Source: Scatomorpha stercorigallinarum
Lineage (GTDB): Bacteria > Bacillota > Clostridia > Oscillospirales > Oscillospiraceae
Length of the DNA stretch: 64,000 nucleotides
Assembly (NCBI GenBank): GCA_944387865.1
Contig: CALXGN010000014.1
Span: forward strand, 1 to 64,000
Reading direction: 5' to 3'
Positions 38,633-46,495 of this stretch are shown piece after piece (positions within the stretch are counted from its first letter, which is position 1; each line of letters begins with the position of its first letter). Under the pieces are notes generated by a model. It saw only the letters and a list, made by a program, of their open reading frames with translations, searched no databases and had not been told where the DNA came from. Both the position numbers and the translations under genes were made by a program.

Positions 38633-39742
38633 ATGTTCAAGGCCATACACGACTTTTTCATCATCACGCCGGAGGTGAAGCCGGAGTTCCTCGCCGCCGC
38701 GCAGCGGCACAACCGCCTCTCGCTGCTGGTCATCTGCGTGATGATCTTCGGCATGGAGCTCTTCAACATGGCGCGGGTGCTCTTCTGGTCCGCTTCCGGG
38801 CTGGGGACGCTCAACAACCGCATTTATTTCGCCTTTTACAGCTCGCTGTTCCTGGCGGCGGCGCTCTACCTGCTGCTCGCGTGGCTGCTGCGCCGGCGCG
38901 CGCCGGGCGTGAAGCTCGCGCTGCAATACGCCGTCGCGGCCTTCTGCCTCGTCTGGCACGTTGGCATGAACGCCTATGACATCCTTGCCGGCCACAGCCT
39001 GGAGACCGGCATCTATCTCACGGCGGTCCTCGGCATGGGCGTGTTCATACTCATGCCCGCCTGGCTCTCCTTTGCCCTGCACGGGGCGGCTTACCTGCTC
39101 TTTATGGCCCTCGCCGCGCCCTCGCTGGACAGCGGGCAGCTGATAAACCTCAGTTTCGCGTCCATCGTGGCCCTGGCCGCCTCCCTCACCAACTGCCGCC
39201 ACCACGCGGTGGTCATCGCCCAGCGGCAGGAGATACGCAGTATCAACGAACGGCTGCAGGTCCTCGTGCAGCGCGACCCCCTGACGGGCCTACTGAACAA
39301 GACGGCCTTCCAGCGCTGTGTGGAGCCGCACCTGGGCGAGCGCGGCGCGGCGCTGCTGATACTCGACCTGGACGATTTCAAGTCCGTCAACGACCGCTTC
39401 GGCCACCCCTGCGGCGATTTCGTGCTCAAGGAGACGGCCATTTTGCTGGACGCCGCCTTCACCGGCGCCGCCGGCGTCAGCCGCATCGGCGGCGACGAAT
39501 TCGCCGTGCTCACGCTGGGGCTCTCCGCGCAGGAGCTGGAGGACGCCGCCCGCGCGCTCATCCGCTCCGTTTCCGCCATCACCTGGCGCGGCCAGGCGGT
39601 GAGCAGCGGCTGCAGCATCGGCGGCTGCCGCCTTGGCAGCCGCGCTATCAGCTACGAACAGCTCTACGACGCGGCCGACCGCGCGCTCTACCGCGCCAAG
39701 GAGCACGGTAAGGAGCAGTTCTACCTGCTGGACCTGCCCTGA
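38633..39742 (+). CDS. membrane-bound diguanylate cyclase (GGDEF)
   Basis: 369 aa from the ATG at 38633 (GGGAGG 8 nt upstream). Six hydrophobic helices occupy about residues 30-185 (for example LSLLVICVMIFGMELFNMA), then a short coiled linker and a GGDEF domain (about 205-369) with DPLTGLLNKTAF, DLDDFKSVNDRFGH and an intact RIGGDEFAVL active site. No obvious RxxD inhibitory site directly before the motif. It should make c-di-GMP from GTP. It is single-gene, convergent with the large c-di-GMP operon next door, and could supply the signal for it. Confidence 0.92.
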   Translation: MFKAIHDFFIITPEVKPEFLAAAQRHNRLSLLVICVMIFGMELFNMARVLFWSASGLGTLNNRIYFAFYSSLFLAAALYLLLAWLLRRRAPGVKLALQYAVAAFCLVWHVGMNAYDILAGHSLETGIYLTAVLGMGVFILMPAWLSFALHGAAYLLFMALAAPSLDSGQLINLSFASIVALAASLTNCRHHAVVIAQRQEIRSINERLQVLVQRDPLTGLLNKTAFQRCVEPHLGERGAALLILDLDDFKSVNDRFGHPCGDFVLKETAILLDAAFTGAAGVSRIGGDEFAVLTLGLSAQELEDAARALIRSVSAITWRGQAVSSGCSIGGCRLGSRAISYEQLYDAADRALYRAKEHGKEQFYLLDLP

Positions 39743-39758
39743 GCGCCCGGAAAAAACA

Positions 39759-39801
39759 GACCCCCCGCCGGTCCGCGGACCGGCGGGGGGGGTCGTATTT
39801 T
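39759..39801. terminator. bidirectional terminator between the GGDEF gene and the 22-kb operon
   Basis: GC-rich stem: GACCCCCC + GCCGGTCC paired with GGACCGGC + GGGGGGGTC (39759-39793), A run before and TATTTTGCGCTTTTT after. It closes both converging units. Confidence 0.88.
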
Positions 39802-39809
39802 GCGCTTTT

Positions 39810-42401
39810 TCAGATGAGCTCCGCCGTCCCGGCGGCCACGGGCTCCGGTTCCGTTGCGGAGGGGACGCCCAGGCTGTCGATGATGGTGATGACCAGCCCG
39901 CGGATGCTGTTTTCCGTGGTGCGGTAGGGCGCGATGCGCAGCGTGTAGCAGCGGCCGTTCATGGCCGTCACCTCGCGGTCGATGGAGAGGAGGTCCTTGA
40001 GCACGGTGCGGCAGTCGTTCTCGATGGCCTCGTCGGGGAAGCTGTGGGCGAATATCTGGATGGGCCGCCCCACGTCGTGCTCCATCAGCTGGAATTCGCG
40101 TCCCACGTACTCGGTGAACTTGCGGATGTTGAGGTTGCTGTCCACGAAGAGGATGCCGATCATGGTGGAGGAGAGGAAGTTGGAGAGGTCGTTGGTCATC
40201 ATCGTCAGCTCGTCCAGCTTCAGCTGGTGCTCGGTGTTGACGGTGTAGAGCTCCTCGTTCACGCTCTGCAGCTCCTCCGTGGAGCTCTGCAGCTCCTCAT
40301 TGGCGGTCAGCAGCTCCTCGTTTGCGGCCTGCAGCTCGCCGTTCACGGTCTCCAGCCGCTGGATGGTGGCCCGCAGGTCGCTCTGGGACACCTGGAACTC
40401 CCGCTCCAGGTCGGCGATGCGCCGGGCGGCGGTGGCGTCCAGGTCGTATTTTTCCGTCACGCCGCCCTCGTCGCCGTGGCGCCGCTCCAGGAACAGCACG
40501 GCCGTCAGCTTGCTGTCCTCGCCGGAGACGCCGGCGATGGGCTGCACGGTGAGGTCGATGACCTTGCGCCCGCTGGGCGTGTCCACCGCCACGTCCGTAT
40601 AGGTGACGGGGGTGTTCTCCGCGCGGCAGCGGCTGAGCGCCGTGGCGGCCACCAGGCTGAGGTCCTTGTTGATCATGCTGAAGAAATTGAGCGTGGCTTT
40701 GCCGGGGGCCAACGTCAGGTAGTCGGCGTAATTGCCGAAGAAGTGGAGCACGGAGTCGTCCTCCCCCAGCACCACGGAGGCGGGCAGGAAGCGCTCCAGG
40801 AACTTGGTGTAGAGCCCCTCGGCGGCGCTGTCCTCGTTCTGCCCGCTGCCCGCGCGGATGCTGCGCGGGGAAATGGTCTGGATGTTGGGGATGGTGAAGG
40901 CCGGCGGCGTCAGGTCCTCCACCTTGCCCTCGCCCTTGTGCAGGTATATCTTCTCCGCGCTGCAGACGGGCTTGAAAAGGCTCACATACTCCCCCGCCGT
41001 CTCGCTCTTGCCGAGGAAGAGGTAGCCGTTGTTTTTCAGCGCGGAGTGGAAGATGGCGAAGAGCCCGCGGCGCATCACCGGCTGGAAATAGATCATCACG
41101 TTGCGGCAGACGATGAGGTCCAGCTTGCCGAAGGGCGGGTCGGAGAACATGTTGTGCGTGGCGAACACGATCATGCGCCGGATCTCCTTGGAGATCTGGT
41201 ACTGGTCGTTAATCTTGAGGAAGAACTTGGCCAGGCGGTCGGGCGTCACGTCGTCGATGATGTTTTCGGAGAAAACGCCCTTGCCGGCCTGCTCGATGGC
41301 GCGGCTGTCCACGTCCGTGGCGAAGATCTTCACGTCCCGCTTGACGTTCAGCTCCTCCATCACCTCGCGGAACAGTATGGCGATGGAATAGGCCTCCTCG
41401 CCGGTGGAGCAGCCCGCGCTCCAGACGCGGATGGGCTCGTTTTCCTTCGCCCGCTCGACGATCTTGTAGATGGCGTTGTACTTGAGCTTCTCAAAAAAGG
41501 CCGGGTCGCGGAAGAAGTTCGTCACGCCGATGAGTATCTCCTTGACGAGGATGTTCACCTCCTCCGCGCTGTCGCCCAGCAGCCGGGCGAAGTCGGCGAG
41601 GGTGGCCGTGTGCGTCACCAGCATCCGCCGCTCGATGCGCCGCAGGATGGTGGAGCGCTTGTAGTAGGTGAAGTCGATGCCGCTGGCGTTTTTCAGTATC
41701 GTGTAGATGTGCGAGAGCGTCTCCTCCTCGGAGAAGATGACCTCCTCGTCGGAGAGCAGCCCGTCGCTCTTGGGCGAGCGCAGCAGCACGGGCGTGTTGG
41801 AGAAGTTCAGTATCTCCTCGGCGATCTCCTCCGGCGAGAGGACGAAATCCGCCAGCCCCGTGTTGATGACGCTGCGCGGCATGCCGTCGAACTTGGCGCT
41901 CTCCGGCGCCTGGGCGATGACCAGGCCGCCGTGCTCCTTCACGGCCTTCACGCCGTTGGTGCCGTCCGAGCCGGTGCCGGAGAGCACGACCACGATGGAG
42001 TGCTCGCGCTTTTCCTCGGCCAGGGAGGAGAAGAAGATGTCGATGGGGTGGTTGAGCGTGCCGGAGGCGTAGTCGGAGAGTATCAGCCGCCCGTCCCTGA
42101 TGGTCATGTACTTTTTCGGCGGTATCAGATAGACGGTGTCCGCTTCCACGTTCATGCCGTTTTCCGCCTGGTACACGCTCATCTCCGTGTGCTTGCCGAG
42201 GATGTCGGCCATCAGGCTCTTATAGTCGGGCGAGAGGTGCTGCACGACCACAAAGCTGAGCCCGCTGTTGGGCGGCATATAGCCGAAAAACTGCTGCAAA
42301 GCCTCCAGACCGCCGGCGGAAGCGCCGATGCCGATGACCAGCGGCGTCTGTGCGGAGGTGTTTTCTTCGGGCAGGGACTTTTTTTCGTCGGTCTTGCTCA
42401 T
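39810..42401 (-). CDS. CheB-CheR-coiled coil-PAS fusion protein
   Basis: 863 aa. Domains: CheB-type methylesterase (about 22-195: GIGASAGG with catalytic Ser, VVVQHLSP, LSGTGSDGTNG with catalytic Asp); CheR-type methyltransferase (about 215-480: RRIERRM, WSAGCSTGEEAYS for SAM, DLIVCRNVMIYF); a PAS-like region; a coiled coil of LQ/NEEL repeats (about 655-735); and a C-terminal PAS domain (about 745-840). The kinase module that often follows in such fusions is absent, and there are no chemoreceptor or cheA/W/Y genes nearby. It is the last gene of the operon, overlapping the previous one by 4 nt. Its protein substrates are unknown. Confidence 0.9.
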   Translation of the reverse strand: MSKTDEKKSLPEENTSAQTPLVIGIGASAGGLEALQQFFGYMPPNSGLSFVVVQHLSPDYKSLMADILGKHTEMSVYQAENGMNVEADTVYLIPPKKYMTIRDGRLILSDYASGTLNHPIDIFFSSLAEEKREHSIVVVLSGTGSDGTNGVKAVKEHGGLVIAQAPESAKFDGMPRSVINTGLADFVLSPEEIAEEILNFSNTPVLLRSPKSDGLLSDEEVIFSEEETLSHIYTILKNASGIDFTYYKRSTILRRIERRMLVTHTATLADFARLLGDSAEEVNILVKEILIGVTNFFRDPAFFEKLKYNAIYKIVERAKENEPIRVWSAGCSTGEEAYSIAILFREVMEELNVKRDVKIFATDVDSRAIEQAGKGVFSENIIDDVTPDRLAKFFLKINDQYQISKEIRRMIVFATHNMFSDPPFGKLDLIVCRNVMIYFQPVMRRGLFAIFHSALKNNGYLFLGKSETAGEYVSLFKPVCSAEKIYLHKGEGKVEDLTPPAFTIPNIQTISPRSIRAGSGQNEDSAAEGLYTKFLERFLPASVVLGEDDSVLHFFGNYADYLTLAPGKATLNFFSMINKDLSLVAATALSRCRAENTPVTYTDVAVDTPSGRKVIDLTVQPIAGVSGEDSKLTAVLFLERRHGDEGGVTEKYDLDATAARRIADLEREFQVSQSDLRATIQRLETVNGELQAANEELLTANEELQSSTEELQSVNEELYTVNTEHQLKLDELTMMTNDLSNFLSSTMIGILFVDSNLNIRKFTEYVGREFQLMEHDVGRPIQIFAHSFPDEAIENDCRTVLKDLLSIDREVTAMNGRCYTLRIAPYRTTENSIRGLVITIIDSLGVPSATEPEPVAAGTAELI

Positions 42402-45400
42402 TTCTGTTCCTCCTTAGCGTTTGCGTCCCGCGCGGGGTGGGCGCGCAGGTATTTCAGTTCAAATTCCATCGCCGGCAGCGGCGGGTCGTAGAGATACCCC
42501 TGGCCGTAATAGCAGCCGGCCTCCAGCAGCGCGTCGCGCTGCGCGGCGGTCTCCACGCCCTCGGCCACGCAGTCCATGCCGTATGCGCGGCATATCTGCA
42601 CGATGTCCCGCACCAGCATCCGGCTGACGGGGTTGCCGGCGAGCCCGGTGATGAGGCTGCGGTCCAGCTTCACGGTGTCGAAGCGGACGTTGGTGAAAAG
42701 CGGCAGGTTGGCGTACTGCGAGCCGAAGTCGTCCAGGCTCAGGCGCAGGGCGCAGGAGCGGAAGCGCTCCACGATGCGGCGGAACTCGCCGGTCTCGATG
42801 CCGCCGCGCTCCGTCACCTCCAGCTCCAGGGCCTCCGCCGGGAAATGCGGATAGCGGCTCTGCACGGCCAGCACGGAGGCCAGCGTGGACGGGTGGACGA
42901 GCGTGGCGCGCGAAATGTTGGTGGCCACGGGCACCAGCCCCAGCCCCTCCTCGCGCCACCGGTCGGCCTGGTCGAGCGAGCGCTCAAGGACGTAGATGTC
43001 CAGGTCGCGTATGGACCCGTCCTGCTCCAGATACTCTATGAACTGCCCCGGCGCGACGATGCTGCCGTCCTCGGCTATGCCGCGCACCATGGCCTCCGCC
43101 CCGTACAGGCGGCCGGTGCGCATGTCTATCTTCGGCTGGAAATAGACGGTGAAGCGCCCGGCGCGCGCCGCCGCGCCCACGCTGTGGTATTCTTCCGCCC
43201 GCTGGGCAAAGCCGAGCACCTCGTCGCTCGTGTCCAGGCCCTCGCCGTGCATGGCGGCCTTGGCCTCCTTCACCAGCGTCTGCCCGCTGAAGCGCCCCTC
43301 GGCCCAGGCGCGGCCGATGCGCACCTCCTTCGGGTAGCGCCGCTGTATGATGGAGCGCAGCCGCCCGCAGCGTCCGACGAACACCTCCCGCGTCGTGTTG
43401 GGGAAAAAGGCGATGAACTCCGCGTCCCACGTGCGGTAAAGATAGCTGTAGCCGAACAGGTCGGCCAGCGTCTTGGCCACATACCACAGCAGCCTGCTGC
43501 CGTATTCAAAGCCGCAACTGCTGTTGATGGCGGCGAAATTCGGTATGTCCAGGCACACGGCCCCCAGCGAGCTGAAGTGCTCGGAGTCGAGCGTGTGCAC
43601 GGCTTCCATATAGGCGCGCAGGTCCGGCAGGCCCATCAGCTGCTCGGCCGCGCCGGCGGGGCTGTCCGCGCGGCGGAAGCGCTCGCGCTGGCGCAGCATG
43701 TGCGGTATCAGCGTGCTGAAAAGCGCCGCGTCCCCCGGGTGCTCGCGCGCGTTCTCTATGCAGAGGAAGCCCTCCACCCGCTCGCCGCGTATCAGCGGCA
43801 GGGCCGTGAAGTACCACTCCCCCTCCGCGCCGTGCTCCGGCCCGTGCCGCCGGGTGACGAAAATGGGCGCGCGCTCGTCCATGCAGCGCCGCAGCAGCGG
43901 GAAGCTGTCCAGGCGCATGCCGGATACGGCCTGCTGTATGCTGCGTTTGCTCGTGTTCGTCCACTCGAAGGTCATCACCAGCGCGTGGCCGTTCTCCACC
44001 AGCATCAGCGTATAGACGCGGTCGGCGTGGTAATATGTGCCGATGGTCTGCAAAACGCCCATCAGCGAGGCGTCCAGCGTCCGCGCCGTGAGCATCCCGG
44101 AAACGCAGTCCAGCGCCACGTCCTTCTCGCTTTCCGAGAGCGGGCGCAGCATTTCCCCCGAGTGTATGGCCACTTCGTCCGTGCCTGAGCCCACTTTTTC
44201 CCAGCAGCCGTCCACAGCTTCCTGCGCGAAGGCCACGGTGTCCGCCGCCGCGTTCCACCAGAAGGAGCAGGCGTGCAGCGCCTCCTCGAGCATGGCGGCG
44301 TAGCTGGCGCCGGCGGCGGGCAGCACGCTCACGCCGGTGACGAAGCGCAGTCCATCAAAGGCGGCGGCCGGCTGCATAACGCGCCGCACGAAGGCCACGG
44401 CCTCTTCCAGCAGGCGGCGCAGCCCCTCTTTGCCCGTCACGGAGGGGAAGGCGACCACCAGTTCGCGGGCGCTGTACTGCCCCAGCAGGCAGCCGCCGCC
44501 CAGCGCCAGCGAGAGCGCCGTCGCCAGCTCATAGAACATCTGCCCGGCCGCCGGCAGGGCGCCCTGCGGCTGGCTCGCCAGGCCGTTCACCTGGAAGACG
44601 GCCACCGCCCGGTTGCCGCCCCCACCGCCGGCGAAGGCCGTCTCCGCCATCCGCTGTATGGTCGCGCGGTCGTAGAGCCGGCTGCCCTCGTCGCGCCGCG
44701 CCTCGCCGGCCAGTGCCTGTTCCAGCCTGTGCTGCGGGTCCATGCGCACGAGATAGACGAAAAGATACACCTGTCGCGAGGAGGGCTCTTCGGTCAAGTA
44801 CAGCACGTGCCTCACCCAGCGGATGCGCCCGTCGCTGTCCGCGCGCCGGTACTCGGTGGCGAGCCAGCGCCGCCCCTCCTCAAAGGCCTTCAGCAGCCGC
44901 TCTCGGTCGAAAAAGTCCAGGAACGTCTCCTGGTCGGCCTCGCCGAAGATCTTCTCCCGCTCCATTTTCAATATCTGCGAGCAGCGCGTGCGCTGCACCT
45001 GGCTGGTGAGGTTGGAGCCCTCTATCCACAGCGACTCCACACAGTCCAGCTCCAGGTTGGCGCTCATGCGCACGATCAGGTCGGCCACCAGCCCCTCCGG
45101 CAGCGGGCGCTGCAGCGGGCTCCAGCTGTCGGGGCCGGAAAAGCCCAGCGGCAGGTTCTCAAGCACGCCCACCGCCTTCACCGCCCGCCCCGCGTCGTCA
45201 TAGAGCGCGCGGTAGGAGATGGTCGCCCAGCTGTAATAGCCCGTGTCCACGCTGCGGACGGCAAAGTTGCCGTAGCCCTGCGCGTGCCCGTCCAGCAGGT
45301 CCCGGGCAAAGGCGCGGAAGCGGGAAACGGAATTCGGGTGTATCCAGCCGCCGTCGATGAGGGCGTCCGGGAACACCATCCGCCCATCCCCCAGCTCGCG

Positions 45401-46486
45401 GTATTTGCCGTCCCGCGTGAACGCGCGGAAGGTGCCGCCTGGCATCTCCACCTCCCACAGGCGCTTGGCCGTCTGGTCGAAGGCGGCCTGCAGCCGCCGG
45501 TTCGTCTCCTCCAGCCGGTGTTCGGACTCCTTGTACTGCGAAACGTCCGTGGCTGTGATGAGCATCACGGGGTAGGGGCTCTCATAGTCCACGTGCGTGG
45601 CGCGGATGTGCCACCAGGCCCATTTCCCGCCGCCGGCGGAGATGCGGTGCGTGTGCTCCACGGCCCGGTCCTCGCGCAGCCCGGTGCGCAGCGCCTCCTC
45701 CAGCGCGGCCACGTCGTCCGGATGGATGAGCTCCTCCATCGCCATCGGCAGCGGCAGGTCCTCCGGCTCCGCGCCGATGATGCGGCAGTAGCTGGGGCTG
45801 ACATAGATCACCTGCGGCCGCGGCCCCATCTCCAGCAGGGCCACGCCGCTGTCCAGGTACTCCAGCAGCCCGCTCAGCGGGATGGTGCTCACGGGGCGGA
45901 ACTCCCCGCGCTGCCCCTCCTGATACCCGTCCTGGTCCTTCAGGCAATAGCGGTGCTTGCCGGTCTTTTTCGCCTTGTAGAGCGCCAGGTCCGCGGCCTG
46001 ATAGAGCCCCTCGAACTCCTGCCCGCGCGCGGAGAGATAGACGCCCACGCTGGCCGTGATGTCCACCACCTGGCTGTCGCCCAGCGCCAGGTGCAGCTCG
46101 TCGCAGATCTGCGCCGCCTTTTTGCGCACGTATTCCTCGGTGATATCACCGCAGAGGAAAACGGTGAATTCGTCGCCGCCCAGGCGGCCGACGATGTCGT
46201 TGGCGCGGAAAAGCCCGGAGAGGATGCGCGCCGACTGCCTGATGGCCTGGTCGCCGGCCTGGTGGCCCAGCGTGTCGTTCACCTGCTTGAAATTGTCCAG
46301 GTCGATGATGAACAGCGCGCACTGCTCCTCCGCCGTCATCTTCTGCAAACGCTTTTTTATGTACTGCTCCACCGTCGCCCGGTTCAAAAGCCCGGACACG
46401 GAGTCCTTGCTCGCCCGCTGCTGCAGCTCCTCCAGCTGATATTGCAGCCGTTCTTCGTCCCGCGAGACGCCCTTTGTCTCTGACAT
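42398..46486 (-). CDS. multi-domain GGDEF/PAS/GAF/EAL cyclic-di-GMP protein
   Basis: 1362 aa, soluble. Reading order: GGDEF domain (about 28-185) with intact GRLGGDEF; PAS (about 205-330); PAS-like (about 335-600, two repeats with W-rich strands); a GGDEF-like domain without signature (about 610-760, SARELVVAFP at the motif place); GAF-like (about 790-935); another degenerate GGDEF (about 960-1085, TWDAEFIAFFP); and a C-terminal EAL domain (about 1100-1345). The EAL domain keeps the expected residues (AEAM for EAL, TNIS, ELEVTE, LDDFG, KLDRS, AEGVET, GYLYDPP), so it may hydrolyse c-di-GMP. It thus joins synthesis and breakdown in one chain. 9 nt after the hybrid kinase gene. Confidence 0.9.
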   Translation of the reverse strand: MSETKGVSRDEERLQYQLEELQQRASKDSVSGLLNRATVEQYIKKRLQKMTAEEQCALFIIDLDNFKQVNDTLGHQAGDQAIRQSARILSGLFRANDIVGRLGGDEFTVFLCGDITEEYVRKKAAQICDELHLALGDSQVVDITASVGVYLSARGQEFEGLYQAADLALYKAKKTGKHRYCLKDQDGYQEGQRGEFRPVSTIPLSGLLEYLDSGVALLEMGPRPQVIYVSPSYCRIIGAEPEDLPLPMAMEELIHPDDVAALEEALRTGLREDRAVEHTHRISAGGGKWAWWHIRATHVDYESPYPVMLITATDVSQYKESEHRLEETNRRLQAAFDQTAKRLWEVEMPGGTFRAFTRDGKYRELGDGRMVFPDALIDGGWIHPNSVSRFRAFARDLLDGHAQGYGNFAVRSVDTGYYSWATISYRALYDDAGRAVKAVGVLENLPLGFSGPDSWSPLQRPLPEGLVADLIVRMSANLELDCVESLWIEGSNLTSQVQRTRCSQILKMEREKIFGEADQETFLDFFDRERLLKAFEEGRRWLATEYRRADSDGRIRWVRHVLYLTEEPSSRQVYLFVYLVRMDPQHRLEQALAGEARRDEGSRLYDRATIQRMAETAFAGGGGGNRAVAVFQVNGLASQPQGALPAAGQMFYELATALSLALGGGCLLGQYSARELVVAFPSVTGKEGLRRLLEEAVAFVRRVMQPAAAFDGLRFVTGVSVLPAAGASYAAMLEEALHACSFWWNAAADTVAFAQEAVDGCWEKVGSGTDEVAIHSGEMLRPLSESEKDVALDCVSGMLTARTLDASLMGVLQTIGTYYHADRVYTLMLVENGHALVMTFEWTNTSKRSIQQAVSGMRLDSFPLLRRCMDERAPIFVTRRHGPEHGAEGEWYFTALPLIRGERVEGFLCIENAREHPGDAALFSTLIPHMLRQRERFRRADSPAGAAEQLMGLPDLRAYMEAVHTLDSEHFSSLGAVCLDIPNFAAINSSCGFEYGSRLLWYVAKTLADLFGYSYLYRTWDAEFIAFFPNTTREVFVGRCGRLRSIIQRRYPKEVRIGRAWAEGRFSGQTLVKEAKAAMHGEGLDTSDEVLGFAQRAEEYHSVGAAARAGRFTVYFQPKIDMRTGRLYGAEAMVRGIAEDGSIVAPGQFIEYLEQDGSIRDLDIYVLERSLDQADRWREEGLGLVPVATNISRATLVHPSTLASVLAVQSRYPHFPAEALELEVTERGGIETGEFRRIVERFRSCALRLSLDDFGSQYANLPLFTNVRFDTVKLDRSLITGLAGNPVSRMLVRDIVQICRAYGMDCVAEGVETAAQRDALLEAGCYYGQGYLYDPPLPAMEFELKYLRAHPARDANAKEEQK

Positions 46487-46495
46487 TTCGTTCCC

